Of a stretch of 64,000 bases of DNA, positions 20,649 through 31,855 are shown in pieces. The notes below the pieces were generated by a model. It did no database searches and was not told the DNA's origin. It saw only the letters and a list, made by a program, of their open reading frames with translations. The DNA is from Drosophila persimilis (taxonomy: Eukaryota; Arthropoda; Insecta; Diptera; Drosophilidae), in the NCBI RefSeq assembly GCF_003286085.1, contig NW_020825333.1, forward strand, positions 310,001 to 374,000. Reading direction: 5' to 3'. The stretch's first letter is position 1. The number at the start of each line of letters is the position of its first letter. Made by a program: the position numbers and the translations under genes.

Positions 20649-21192
20649 AGTGACATATCCATAATTCCCCACATCCCATACACATTATGTTTATGTACAA
20701 TTCATCCACCCCATCCACACAAGTAACAGGACCCCACTCAAGAATCAATAACTGTTTCTTCCCATACTCCAAGCTAGGGCCCCCCATAATATAAACAATG
20801 GACCACATTGTTTCAGCAACATTAGAATCACACCACTCTCGAGAAATCGATTCTTTAGAATCACGCCACTCATGAGGACCAATCAAAGCTAGACATAAAA
20901 CCAAGGAGTATCACATTCCTAGCTCCGTCATGTAATGCAACACCGATCGCCAGCAGTGGATGCCTTTCATCAAAGCCGACGCATCCCCAAATATCGATTC
21001 AGGCACGTACGGGAGTTCCAAGAGAAGGGCTCATGGAAATTAGCCAGCAGCAGAGAGATCAGTTCCGTTTGAGACAAGCAGACCGAAAGTCAAGTCGGGG
21101 AATTCATTTAAATCTTGTGACATAAAGATATTTAAGTTGTAAAATAAAAGTCTTTGTAAAAAAACTTAAAATCGAGTTGCGGATATTTAACT
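20649..21192 (+). repeat. 5' LTR of the 17.6-like element
   Basis: From AGTGACATATCC to ATATTTAACT, 544 bp. It matches the 3' LTR (26605-27197) apart from a few substitutions and two indels. AATAAAAGTCTTTG near the 3' end is a likely polyadenylation region. Confidence 0.9.
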
Positions 21193-21209
21193 GGCGCAGT
21201 CGGTAGGAT
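21192..21209 (+). promoter_or_regulatory. Primer binding site, tRNA-Ser type
   Basis: TGGCGCAGTCGGTAGGAT directly follows, and by one T overlaps, the 5' LTR end. This is the primer site known for 17.6/297 elements, complementary to the 3' end of tRNA-Ser, where minus-strand DNA synthesis starts. Confidence 0.85.
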
Positions 21210-21501
21210 TTCGTTTAAAATTAACACCTATATTTCGGTAATGGTCAGCTTGTGTAATTTATAATTACTGTGATCACGTAATCCCGTAATTGTTAATAAA
21301 ATTGTGAAATCCGCCAAAGAACCTATGTGCTGCAAGCACATACGATTTGCAAAACTAATTTAAGTGAACTGAAGTAAGCGGAGATAGTGAATCAGCAAGG
21401 ACAGTAAAACACTTAATACAAAATCAAAAAAACTTACAAGTGAACCAAAATAAAGTTAAAAACTACTGAAAACAAAACAAAACCCAATCAACACCAACAA
21501 C

Positions 21502-22458
21502 ATGGCGTTACCACCACTATCATTGAGCGAAATCCACTTGAACCAGGCTCTGCTGTCGATCCGACAAATACCTGCCTATGACGGTTCATCTGGACAGCTA
21601 AGCTCATTTATCAAACGAATCGAATATGTATGCGGATTATATCCAACTGAAGATCTTCGCCAACAAAGGATCCTATTTGGAGCGACCGAGATCCAACTGT
21701 CAGGAGAGGCACAACGCATATCGCAAATGATACAACCCAACACGTGGCTCGAACTGAAGACGGCGCTGATCAACGAGTTCAAAAATCACACACCATATGA
21801 AGAACTCTTACGACAACTATACACCACCAGATTCAACGGCAGTCTTCGTAAGTTTATAGAAGAATTAGAGATAAAAGCATTATTAATAAACAATAAGCTA
21901 AACTTAGAAAACATACCAGAAAATAATGTCATTTATAAAAACGCTTTGAACAACACAATTAAAGATGTCATTACTCGAAAACTTCCTGACAGAATGTTCA
22001 TGACCTTAGCAAGAAAAGATATTACCACATTGTCTAATCTTAAGAAGGCAGCACAAGAAGAAGGATTTTACGAAGCTAGTACAACAGATTCAGGTATAAA
22101 TAAAGATCAATCGAAATCGTCTCAATCAAATCGAAAGAATGTTGGAAACTATTATCCAAATTATAATACTACTAACTATCACAATCAAACTCAGAGTTCA
22201 TCTGGAACAGGTCAGACTAATCGAACAAATCAAAATCAAAATTCCCAAAATCCTGGATTATACAATGAGTTCAAAAATTCCTTGAATCAAGGTAGGGCTC
22301 AGAATCCATTCAATCAGCAAATATCTCAAAACCAAGCTAGTGGGAGTGGACCCAACCAACCTACTAAAAGAGGGAGGGAGAGCCAGAGTGGCCAAACGAA
22401 GATGGACGTAAATTTTCATCAAGCCGCCTCGGAAGAAACCGAGGAGGACCCTATATAA
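21502..22458 (+). CDS. gag: 17.6-like gag protein
   Basis: 318 residues from ATG 21502, the first long-frame ATG after an AT-rich leader of about 300 bases. The N-terminal two thirds (through EEGFYEAS) reads as a gag capsid domain of the 17.6/297 type. The C-terminal third is low-complexity, rich in Asn, Gln and Ser (NYNTTNYHNQ, QNQNSQNPG). It ends in a short acidic tail after a basic KRGRES patch, and no zinc knuckle is present, as is usual in this branch. It forms the particle shell. Pol follows in another frame and is expected by frameshift. Confidence 0.88.
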   Translation: MALPPLSLSEIHLNQALLSIRQIPAYDGSSGQLSSFIKRIEYVCGLYPTEDLRQQRILFGATEIQLSGEAQRISQMIQPNTWLELKTALINEFKNHTPYEELLRQLYTTRFNGSLRKFIEELEIKALLINNKLNLENIPENNVIYKNALNNTIKDVITRKLPDRMFMTLARKDITTLSNLKKAAQEEGFYEASTTDSGINKDQSKSSQSNRKNVGNYYPNYNTTNYHNQTQSSSGTGQTNRTNQNQNSQNPGLYNEFKNSLNQGRAQNPFNQQISQNQASGSGPNQPTKRGRESQSGQTKMDVNFHQAASEETEEDPI

Positions 22459-25400
22459 ACATTACCATTAATAAAAGAATATTAAGGTGTATCGCTGACT
22501 CGGGATCATCGATCAACATCATGAAAGAAAATTACACAGATTCCGAGATAAAAGACGATAACCTTACGGTCCATACCATTAATGGACCTGTCCGTTTAAA
22601 TAAAAGTATAATGAGGAATGCGAACAAAACATGTCCGTCCGAACAAAAGTTCTACATACATAACTTTTCCGAAAATTATGATATTTTATTAGGAAGAGAA
22701 TACTTGATGGCAAGTAAAGCCGTCATCGATTACAGAAATGACACTGTAACACTAGCAGCTAGGTCGTACCCAATCATTCAGAGTGGAGAAGCTATTGAAG
22801 CCGGCAAGACCGCACAGAAGTGCACTGATCCCTCTACAAAAGAAGAGAAGATCGCACCTAAGTGCCTTGACCCATCTCCAGAGGGAGATCAATACTTCGC
22901 TTCCGCTCTAGACAGTGAATTAAGGGAATGTAATCAATTAAGATTGGAACACTTAAACGACGAAGAGAGGGAAGAGTTAAAGAAGGTCTTATATGAGTTT
23001 AAGGATGTGCAGTACAGAGAAGGTGACAATTTGACTTTCACAAGTACAATCAAGCACGAGATCAAAACTCAACATGAAGACCCGGTCTACAGACGACCAT
23101 ACAAATATGCCCAGATACATGATCAGGAGGTAAACCAGCAAATCAAAGATATGATCAGGCAGGGAATAATTCGAAAGTCGAATTCTCCTTACTGCTCGCC
23201 CATATCTATGATTCCGAGAAGATAGATGCTTCAGGAAAGCAAAAATATCGAATGGTAGTAGACTATAGAAGTCTAAATGAAATAACAGTTAAGGACAAAT
23301 TCCCAACTCCACGAATGGATGAAATCCTAGACAAACTAGGTAAATGTCAGTATTTTACGACAATCGATTTAGCAAAAGGTTTCCATCAAATACCCATGGA
23401 ACCTAGCTCAATCCCCAAAACTGCGTTCTCCACTAAGCATGGACATTACGAGTTCACTCGTATGCCCTTTGGGCTAACCACTGCCCCAGCTACCTTCCAA
23501 AGATGTATGAACAATCTGCTAGAAGAGTTAATCTTCAAAGATTGCTTTGTATACTTAGATGACATCATTATATTTTCCACTTCATTGGAAGAACACTTGT
23601 TGTCACTAAGGAGAGTATTTGGAAAGTTGAGAGACGCCAACTTGAAGCTACAAATGGATAAATGTGAATTCATGAAAAAGGAAACTGAATTCCTAGGTCA
23701 TGTAGTCACTACTGAAGGAATAGTACCAAATCCAGGCAAAATCTCTGCCATTGTCAAATTTCCAATACCAGAAACGACTAAACAAATAAAGTCATTCTTA
23801 GGTCTGTGCGGGTTCTACAGGAAATTCATTCCTAATTTTGCAAACATAGCAAAACCCATGACACTCAAACTAAAGAAAGGAGCTGTCATAGACCCCAAGG
23901 AAGAAAAGTACGTCGAGGCATTTGAGAGACTAAAAGTACTCATCACCTCAGACCCTATCCTTGCGTTCCCAGACTTTGACAAAATGTTCACGGTAACAAC
24001 CGACGCTAGTGACATAGCATTGGGAGCGGTTTTGTCACAAGAACACAAACCGATCTGCTACGCTAGCAGAACCCTAAATGAACATGAAATAAACTATTCA
24101 GCCATCGAAAAGGAATTATTAGCGATCGTATGGGCAACCAAGTATTTCCGTTCATACCTGTTCGGTAGAACATTCGAGATACAAAGCGATCATAAACCCT
24201 TGATTTGGTTGAACAACCTCAAGGAGCCAAATATGAAATTACAAAGGTGGAAAATAAAACTGAATGAGTTTGATTTTAAAATGAAATATCTACCAGGCAA
24301 AGAAAATCATGTAGCTGATGCCTTATCAAGGGTGAAGATTAATGAAAATCTCCTTGGAGAAGCTTCCAAGAGCGTTGGTGCAACTGTACATAGCGCACAG
24401 GAAGACAATCTAAATCACATTGATATCACGGAAAGACCAATTAACTATTACAATCGGCAAATTGAGCTAATAAAAGGCAATGAAGATAAGGTAGAAACAA
24501 TTCGTTATTTTCACAAGCTAATCATCAAGATCACGTATAAGGAAATGACTAACACCTTAGCGAAGGATATAATAAAGGAATATCTATGCACCAAAAAGAG
24601 CGCATTATATTTCCATAACGAAACAGATTTTCCTCCATTCCAAAAAGCCTATTTAGTAATCATTAATTCTAACAATATAACCAAAGCTATTAAATCAAGC
24701 ACGAAACTCCTAGATATTCAGAATTACGCTGAATTTAAAGAAACCATATTAAAGAATCATAAAGGCTTACTCCATCCAGGGATAGAGAAAACCGTCAATT
24801 GGTTTAGGGGAAAATACTATTACCCGGATTATCAAAAACTAATCCAAAACATCATAAACGAATGTCCTACTTGTAATATTGCCAAAACAGAGCATAGAAA
24901 TACGAAGTTGGCATTCGAAACTACACCGGAAATACTGAACATCAGAGAGAAATACGTCATGGATTTCTATATGGTTGGTAACCAACAGTTCCTATTATGT
25001 ATTGACGTATACTCGAAGTTTGCCACTCTTGTAGAAGTAAAAAGTCGTGACTGGTTAGAAGCAAAAAGAGCCATCATGAAAGTTTTTAACGAGATGGGCA
25101 AACCAATTGAAATCAAAGCCGATAAAGATTCAGCTTTTATGTGCACAGCATTGCAAGCATGGCTGAATGCGGAAAACGTCAAAATAGAGATCACTTCCAG
25201 CAAAAATGGAATATCTGACGTAGAAAGATTTCATAAAACAGTAAATGAAAAATTAAGAATAATATCTAGCGAGGATAACACAGAAGATAGATTCACGAAG
25301 TTTGAATTAATTCTTTATACTTATAATCATAAAACCAAACATAATACCACGAATAGGACACCAGCTGATATATTCATTTATGCAGGCTCACCTGATTATG

Positions 25401-25687
25401 ACACACAACTAAATAAAGTGAATAAAATCACTCAATTAAATAAAAACCGCATAGAGTATGAAGTAGATACCCGCTATAAACTATCACCTCTAGTTAAGTC
25501 TAAGGTAACAAATCCTTTCAAAAGGACGGGCGAAATTAGACAGGTAGACGAAAAACATTATGAAGAAAAGAATAGGGGTAGGAAAATAACTCATTATAAA
25601 TCAAAATTCAAGAAAAAGAAGAAATCTAATACAAGCAAATATAATAATTCCAGAGAAACCGAGGAAGTTAATGGAATCAGCAAATAG
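22440..25687 (+). CDS. pol: 17.6-like pol (protease, RT, RNase H, integrase); fossil, about one break
   Basis: Domains in order: protease with CIADSGSSINIM (near 22490); RT with FTTIDLAKGFHQIPM and the catalytic YLDD (near 23553); RNase H with TTDASDIALGAVLS and the end KENHVADALSR (about 24000-24330); integrase with an HHCC zinc finger (HPGIE...CPTCN, about 24770-24890) and a catalytic core with MDFYMV, KADKDSAF and DVERFHK. Length and order fit a 17.6/297 pol. The frame carries about one break, so this copy is probably not autonomous. Confidence 0.85.
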
Positions 25688-25746
25688 AAATTTTGATATT
25701 CAATCTACAACATTTCACAGAATAAGTCGAAGATATAGAACTAGGT

Positions 25747-26577
25747 ATGCAATTAACTAGGCTCGGTATATTTAATCCAAAATTATTAAAACAAGACTAC
25801 CTGGAACAAATAAATTCTGAGAAAATACTATATATAAAAACCTCCACATGGCTAAAATCCGATACCAACGAAATTCTAATAATTTCCAACATTCCCAAAG
25901 ACATTACAAAAGTACCAATCTATAAAATCGTTCCGTATCCAGACGAATTAAATAACATGTTAACAGATATGACATACGACAAGTACTACATAAAAAATGA
26001 AGAAGTATTTGTTAAAGAAACTAGATTGAAAACCAATGACAATTGTATAAAAGGAATTTTAATGCAAACTCCCACTAAATGTCCATATTCCAAAACTTTT
26101 CAAAACTTTCAAATAAACTTTATTGAACCCAATATACTAATCACGTGGAATCTTCCAAAATCAACGCTAAATCAGAATTGTGTAAACCAAGAAATCATAG
26201 CGGAAGGAAATACCATTATAAAAATCTACAACTGTTCAATCCAATTAAATGAATTTACAATATCAAACACAATGTTAGATTTAGCCCAGAATGTTTATGT
26301 CAACAACAACATAACTAAAATAAAACCACTGTCGTATGTCCAAACTAATGAAATAATTATGCAATACACCACATATAGTAACCTATTACAAATAAGTCTA
26401 CTAATTTCATTTGTCATAATTATATTAGTACTACTAAGTTATGTAGCTGTTAAATTTACGAAAACTTCTAAAAGAGTCACGGTTAAATGTATTAACCCTA
26501 TAATAGAAGCAGAAGAGGAACCAACCTCAGCCACCGCACTTGACACCCCGTCACTATACCCGAGGGTAATCGCCTAG
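25747..26577 (+). CDS. env: 17.6-like env-type membrane protein
   Basis: 276-residue open frame after pol. It is Asn/Ile/Lys-rich with cysteine pairs (NDNCIKGILMQTPTKCPY) and one strong hydrophobic segment near residues 213-236 (LLQISLLISFVIIILVLLSY). A short basic then acidic tail follows. The single C-terminal membrane anchor and the position after pol match env of insect errantiviruses. I see no clear signal peptide at this start. In the family, env is made from a spliced RNA. Confidence 0.75.
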   Translation: MQLTRLGIFNPKLLKQDYLEQINSEKILYIKTSTWLKSDTNEILIISNIPKDITKVPIYKIVPYPDELNNMLTDMTYDKYYIKNEEVFVKETRLKTNDNCIKGILMQTPTKCPYSKTFQNFQINFIEPNILITWNLPKSTLNQNCVNQEIIAEGNTIIKIYNCSIQLNEFTISNTMLDLAQNVYVNNNITKIKPLSYVQTNEIIMQYTTYSNLLQISLLISFVIIILVLLSYVAVKFTKTSKRVTVKCINPIIEAEEEPTSATALDTPSLYPRVIA

Positions 26578-26593
26578 GGACAGGCTAATAACA

Positions 26594-26604
26594 AACGTTG
26601 GGGG
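26594..26604 (+). promoter_or_regulatory. Polypurine tract of the 17.6-like element
   Basis: The run AACGTTGGGGG lies immediately before the 3' LTR start AGTGAC. Its G-run is the expected plus-strand primer position. Confidence 0.7.
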
Positions 26605-27197
26605 AGTGACATATCCATAATTCCCCACATCCCATACACATTATGTTTATGTACAATTCATCCACCCCATCCACACAAGTAACAGGACTCCACTCAAGAA
26701 TCAATAACTGTTTCTTCCCATACTCCAAGCTAGGGCCCCCCATAATATAAACAATGGACCACATTGATTCAGCAACATTAGAATCACGCCACTCTCGAGA
26801 AATCGATTGTTTAGAATCACGCCACTCATGAGGACCAATCAAAGCTAGACATAAAACCAAGGAGTATCACATTCCTAGCTCCGTCATGTAATGCAACACC
26901 GATCGCCAGCAGTGGATGCCTTTCATCAAAGCCGACGCATCCCCAAATATCGATTCAGGCACGTACGCCACCGACACGAAGATGCAGCCGAGGAAAGCAA
27001 CGCCCGAAGCCAGAGTCGGGAGTTCCAAGAGAAGGGCTCATGGAAACTAGCCAGCAGCAGAGAGATCAGTTCCGTTTGAGACAAGCAGACCGAAAGTCAA
27101 GTCGGGGAATTCATTTAAATCTTGTGACATAAAGATATTTAAGTTGTAAAATAAAAGTTTGTAAAAAAACTTAAAATCGAGTTGCGGATATTTAACT
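26605..27197 (+). repeat. 3' LTR of the 17.6-like element
   Basis: 593 bp, AGTGACATATCC to GGATATTTAACT. It is about 50 bp longer than the 5' LTR because of one indel near 26967-27020; the rest is nearly identical. Seven TA-type bases separate it from the next element. Confidence 0.9.
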
Positions 27198-27204
27198 ATA
27201 TATA

Positions 27205-27493
27205 TGTAATGGACAGTGTATCAAGCAGTTAACACTATCCCATCTAAATTAACATTTGAACTTAAGATACCATCGATAAGACTTAACCGATATAACCAGA
27301 CTTAACCGATGTTTAAAAGACCTAGCCGATAAGGGGTTATCGATATGGGAGTCGGTTGTTGGAAGTAGAAGCAGAAAGTTGAACAAAAAGTCGGAAGAAC
27401 AAAATCATTAATTGCACATCTTAAATCAAACACTTTGTACTCTTTTTCGATCAAAACATTATTAATAAACGATACTTTAATATTAATCTTACA
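27205..27493 (+). repeat. LTR 1 of the tandem element
   Basis: TGTAATGGACAG to ATTAATCTTACA, 289 bp, with TGTAA/TTACA inverted ends. It differs from LTR2 at about two bases. ATCGATA and CCGATA motifs recur in the first half (near 27270-27345). Confidence 0.93.
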
Positions 27494-27898
27494 TTTGGGG
27501 GCTCGTCCGCGTCGAATAAAGAGCTCAGAGTGTGTGAAAAAGAAAAACAGAAGAAAGCAGAAGCTGATGCAAGAAGAGGATTGTTGAAAAGTTGTTAAAG
27601 TTGTTGTTTGTAGCTACATGAAGTTGTAAAGTTGTTGTTGGTGGCTATAAACATTAAGTTGAACAATCAAAATTCTGTGAGCATAACAGTAGACACGGAT
27701 TTTAATAAAAGATCAGTCGTTTAATTCGGTTGAAAAATTGTGAAACTCATTGTCGCGTCGCAGCGTCGCCTTGTCCGTGCGCAGTACATACATAAGCAGA
27801 AAAAACACGCACAGACACGTTGTGTGTGATACACACTTATAAACAGAAAAGACAAGCACTCGTCGGGTACACAGACACAAGTCGAAAAGAGCCGCAAA
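27494..27898 (+). promoter_or_regulatory. Primer binding site and 5' leader, body 1
   Basis: Two bases after the LTR comes TGGGGGCTCGTCCG. This matches the start of the tRNA-Pro primer site best known from gammaretroviruses; the match weakens after 14 bases. The rest is an untranslated leader with GTTGTAAAGTTGTTG-type repeats, leading to ATG 27899. A second, near-identical leader precedes body 2 at 32140-32544. Confidence 0.65.
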
Positions 27899-30800
27899 AT
27901 GATGCAAACACCGCCGCCGTTGCACTGGAAAGAGAGAGAGAAGGAAGAAGCTGTACCAGGAACGTCGCGCCCGATTGCAAACGAGAGGGAAGATTTAGAA
28001 AATGCGGAAAAGAATACTGAGGACAAGATTGATCAAATGATAAAGTTGCTAAGTTTGAAAGTGCTTTGCGATGAGCAACGAGAAATGAAGATCGCTCCAG
28101 ATAATTTTACAAAAGTTGTGAGCGATTGTGATGGAAAATCGGTTCCCATAGAAAAATGGTTTGAGATTTTCGAAAAAAATGCCGACGCATATGAGCTTAC
28201 TGAAAAGCAAAAGTATGTACAGGCCAGAGGAAAAATGACCGGTGCAGCTAAGCTTTTCCTTGAAGCAGAATGCGTGTGCACCTATGAGGAACTCAAGAAC
28301 GTATTATTGGATGAATTCACATGTAGCTATAACAGTGCAGACATTCATAAGCTGCTGCAAGAAAGAAAGAGGAAGAGTAGTGAGTCGATGCACGAGTACT
28401 TGCTGCAGATGAGAAAAATAGCAGCAGTCGGACATGTTGAAGACGCTGCTGTTATAAGCCATATTGTGAACGGTCTGGACATAAGAAAAGAGTATAAGTA
28501 TGCCATGTATCGCTGTAAGACCTTCAGGGCCTTGAAAGAAGAGTTCGATATCTATGATCGTTTGAACATATTGGAGAAGAAGGGCAATAACGAACAGCAT
28601 AAGACGAGTTTCAAGCAGCAAAGTGGGCAAAGCGGTAAAAAAGAATATTGCTATAACTGTGGATCAGGAGAACACAAACGCAAAGACTGCAAAGCCGAAA
28701 CGAAGTGTTTTAACTGCAATCAGAATGGTCACATTTCGCGTAACTGTCCTTATGAAGCTGATAAAGTTGATAAAGTTCGCGTCATTTTGGATCGCAGTCG
28801 CATGAAAGAAATTCAAATAAACGGCATTGTAGTTGACTGTCTTGTGGATACAGGGTCAGATGTAACCATAATCAAAGAGAGTATGTTGAAGACCATGAAA
28901 AACGTTAAACTTTTGAAGTGCACAACTATGTTGCGCGGTCTGGGTCAGATATCAACAAAGCCTGTTGGATACTTTAATGCAGAAGTTACCGTGGATAACT
29001 TGCAGACCACACAGAAGTTTTTAGTAGTCCCCAGTAGCCAGATTGATTTCGACGCACTTTTGGGGCATGATTTCATTAAAAAGTTCCGTTTCGTCGCTGA
29101 TATGCAAGGATACACGTTCTTGAAGCATGACGCAGATCCTGTGCCAACAGATGAGCATGCTCTTATTAATAATGTAACTGAAGATTCATCCTTTGTAGCT
29201 CCACCGCAATATCGAAAAGACGTTGAACAGATGATAAGAAACAGTTACCAAATGCCCACAGAAGTTGCAAAGCAGTCTCCAATTCAACTGAAGATAGTTC
29301 CCGACGGAGTAATCAAGCCGTTTCATCACTCACCGAGTCGTTTATCGACAGACGAAGCCAGTGCCGTAAAGAAGCAAGTCGAAGAATGGATCGAGCAAGG
29401 AATCGTACGCAAGTCGTCTTCAAATGTAGCGAGCAGAGTTGTCGTCGTGAAGAAAAAAGATGGTACACTTAGAGTTTGCGTAGACTACAGGAAGTTAAAC
29501 AGCATGGTATTGCTGGACTGCTTCCCAGTCCCGATCATGGAGGAAGTCTTGGAAAAGCTGCAGTCGGCTAAGTGGTTTACCATAATGGACCTTGAAAACG
29601 GATTTTTCCATGTGCCTATGGAAGAGCAAAGCAAGTCGTATACGGCCTTCGTCACAAAGGAGGGATTATTCGAGTTTAATAAAGCGCCTTTCGGATTCAA
29701 GAACTCGCCAGCTGCGTTCATTCGGTTCGTAAGCTATATTTTTCAAGAATTAATCAACTCTGACATTATGCAGCTTTATATGGACGACATAATTGTTTAC
29801 GCCGCGTCGCCCAAGGTGTGCATGAGGAAGACGAAGTTGGTTCTGGAGACAGCTGCGAAGTTTGGCCTAAAGATCAAGTGGAAGAAATGTAGCTTCATGC
29901 AGCCACGCATTAGCTTTCTGGGCCATATCATTGAGGACGGGAGAATCTGGCCCGGCAAAGAGAAGACAGCAGCTGTCAGTCGGTTTGCTACGCCCAAAGA
30001 CATTAAAGCAGTTCAAGCATTTCTGGGACTCACAGGCTTTTTCAGAAAGTTCATCCCTGGCTATGCACAAGTTGCCCGGCCGCTCACGAATCTACTCAGG
30101 AAGGAAGCAGTTTTCAACATTGGCGAAGCAGAGCAACAGTCGCTACAAACCTTAAAGAATCTGCTTGTAATCGCACCTGTATTACATTTATACTCACGAG
30201 AAGCGCCAACGGAACTCCACACGGATGCATCCAAAGAAGGTTTCGGAGCAGTTTTGTTGCAGCAGTTTGATGGCAATTTCCACCCGATTTACTATTGGAG
30301 TAAAAAGACTACACAAGCTGAGTCCAAACGTCACAGTTACTATTTGGAGGTCAAAGCTGCGTACCTCGCACTCAAGAAGTTTCGTCACTACCTGTTGGGG
30401 ATCAAATTTGATCTTGCCACTGACTGTGCGGCGTTTAAGCAGACAACAACGAAAGCAGATATACCCAGAGAAGTTTCCCAGTGGATTCTGTATATGGAGG
30501 ACTTTACATTCAAAGTAGTACACCGCCCAGGGGACAGAATGAGACACGTGGACTGTCTCAGTCGTTTTCCGCAGACATGCATGTTCGTGACGACGGAGCT
30601 AACAGCTCGGATAAAGAAAGCACAGCAGGATGACGATTTCATCAAAGCCACAGTTGAGATCCTGAAGCAGCATCCATATCAAGACTACAAGCTAAAAGGA
30701 GGTCTTCTCTTCAAATCTGTAAATGGCAATGACGTATTGGTGGTTCCAAGGCTGATGGAAAGGGAAATCATTCAAGGATCGCATGAAGTTGGTCATTTCT

Positions 30801-31855
30801 CCACAGCGAAGACAATGCACTCAGTTCAGCAGCAATACTGGATTCCGCACCTTGAACGGAAAGTAAATAAGTTGATTACTAATTGTATCAGTTGTATAAT
30901 TTTCAGCAAAAAGTTGGGCAAACAAGAAGGCTATCTTCATTGCATTGACAAGGGTGACACACCACTATACACGCTGCACGTTGATCATTTGGGACCAATG
31001 GATGCGACAGCCAAGCAATACAAGTACATTTTTGCTGTGGTAGATGCATTCTCCAAGTTTGTGTGGCTGTTCCCAACTAAGTCAACAGGTCACGAAGAAG
31101 TTGTGAAGAGGGTGAGAGATTGGTCATTTGTGTTTGGTTTTCCCAAGCGCATAGTCAGCGACAGAGGAGCAGCGTTTACATCCAACGCATTCAGCGAGTT
31201 TCTCAACGAGAACAAAGTCGAACATGTGTGTACAACGACAGGTGTGGCGAGAGGCAACGGTCAGATTGAGCGGGTGAACCGTTCAATTTTGGGTATCATC
31301 GCAAAGCTCTCAGCTCAGGAGTCAACGAAGTGGTACAAGCATGTGCCAAAGGTTCAGATGGCGATTAATTCGCATGTGCATTCTACGTTGAAGTCGTCGC
31401 CATTCGAGGTCATGTTTGGGACAAAGATGCACAGACAAGCTGAAAGTCGACTATTGGAGGTTCTCAACGAGGAGTTGGTTACGCAGTTTAACAACGAGCG
31501 CCAAGAACTGCGTGACCAAGCGAAACAAAACATTGAGAAGGCGCAAGAGGTGTACAAGCGCAATTATGATAAAAAACGACGACCTGAGCACGGCTACAGA
31601 CTAGGAGACATGGTCGCGATCAAGAGGACGCAGTTCGTCGCAGGACGCAAGTTGGCCAGCGAGTATCTAGGCCCATATGAAGTCACCAAGGTAAAGCGGA
31701 ACGGTCGCTACGACGTCAGAAAGGTTGCTCAAGTCGAGGGGCCAAACATCACCGCAACGAGCAGTGACAATATGAAGCTATGGCGTTTTTTCTCAGAGAA
31801 CGAGGATATATTATCATCTGGGACAGATGAAGATGAGCAGGAGGGCCGAATGTAA
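27899..31855 (+). CDS. gag-pol: gag-pol polyprotein, body 1 (single frame, whole)
   Basis: 1318 residues in one frame. Gag capsid region (to about residue 240), then two zinc knuckles, CYNCGSGEHKRKDC (about 251) and CFNCNQNGHISRNC (about 270). Protease has LVDTGSDVT (about 315). RT has MDLENGFFHV and YMDD (about 627). RNase H has HTDASKEGFGAVLL (about 773). Integrase has an HHCC finger (about 960-1000), D,D,E residues in HVDHLGP, SDRGAAFTS and GQIERVNRS, and a GPYEVTKV C-terminal module. Gag and pol are fused, so no frameshift is needed. The TAA stop uses the first bases of LTR2. The start ATG is the first of an ATGATG pair. Confidence 0.93.
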   Translation: MMQTPPPLHWKEREKEEAVPGTSRPIANEREDLENAEKNTEDKIDQMIKLLSLKVLCDEQREMKIAPDNFTKVVSDCDGKSVPIEKWFEIFEKNADAYELTEKQKYVQARGKMTGAAKLFLEAECVCTYEELKNVLLDEFTCSYNSADIHKLLQERKRKSSESMHEYLLQMRKIAAVGHVEDAAVISHIVNGLDIRKEYKYAMYRCKTFRALKEEFDIYDRLNILEKKGNNEQHKTSFKQQSGQSGKKEYCYNCGSGEHKRKDCKAETKCFNCNQNGHISRNCPYEADKVDKVRVILDRSRMKEIQINGIVVDCLVDTGSDVTIIKESMLKTMKNVKLLKCTTMLRGLGQISTKPVGYFNAEVTVDNLQTTQKFLVVPSSQIDFDALLGHDFIKKFRFVADMQGYTFLKHDADPVPTDEHALINNVTEDSSFVAPPQYRKDVEQMIRNSYQMPTEVAKQSPIQLKIVPDGVIKPFHHSPSRLSTDEASAVKKQVEEWIEQGIVRKSSSNVASRVVVVKKKDGTLRVCVDYRKLNSMVLLDCFPVPIMEEVLEKLQSAKWFTIMDLENGFFHVPMEEQSKSYTAFVTKEGLFEFNKAPFGFKNSPAAFIRFVSYIFQELINSDIMQLYMDDIIVYAASPKVCMRKTKLVLETAAKFGLKIKWKKCSFMQPRISFLGHIIEDGRIWPGKEKTAAVSRFATPKDIKAVQAFLGLTGFFRKFIPGYAQVARPLTNLLRKEAVFNIGEAEQQSLQTLKNLLVIAPVLHLYSREAPTELHTDASKEGFGAVLLQQFDGNFHPIYYWSKKTTQAESKRHSYYLEVKAAYLALKKFRHYLLGIKFDLATDCAAFKQTTTKADIPREVSQWILYMEDFTFKVVHRPGDRMRHVDCLSRFPQTCMFVTTELTARIKKAQQDDDFIKATVEILKQHPYQDYKLKGGLLFKSVNGNDVLVVPRLMEREIIQGSHEVGHFSTAKTMHSVQQQYWIPHLERKVNKLITNCISCIIFSKKLGKQEGYLHCIDKGDTPLYTLHVDHLGPMDATAKQYKYIFAVVDAFSKFVWLFPTKSTGHEEVVKRVRDWSFVFGFPKRIVSDRGAAFTSNAFSEFLNENKVEHVCTTTGVARGNGQIERVNRSILGIIAKLSAQESTKWYKHVPKVQMAINSHVHSTLKSSPFEVMFGTKMHRQAESRLLEVLNEELVTQFNNERQELRDQAKQNIEKAQEVYKRNYDKKRRPEHGYRLGDMVAIKRTQFVAGRKLASEYLGPYEVTKVKRNGRYDVRKVAQVEGPNITATSSDNMKLWRFFSENEDILSSGTDEDEQEGRM

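Larger units (their letters stand above)
20649..27197 (+). mobile_element. 17.6/297-like Ty3/gypsy element with env (endogenous retrovirus type)
   Basis: A near-complete element: 5' LTR, tRNA-Ser-type primer site, gag, pol, env, polypurine tract and 3' LTR. The AGTGACAT...AACT termini, primer site and gag-pol-env order are hallmarks of the Drosophila 17.6/297 branch. It sits in a (TA)n tract, matching that branch's known preference for TATA targets; the target duplication is probably ATAT but cannot be seen inside TA repeats. gag and env read open; pol has about one break. The LTRs differ by about five substitutions and two indels, one of them near 50 bp, so the insertion is young, perhaps a few hundred thousand years by usual Drosophila rates (inference). 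Confidence 0.9.

Noticed and set aside
30194-30547. Long minus-strand frames within the tandem element's gag-pol, repeated at 34840-35193
   Set aside because: They are exact shadows of the plus-strand gag-pol gene, duplicated only because the element is duplicated; no motifs of their own.
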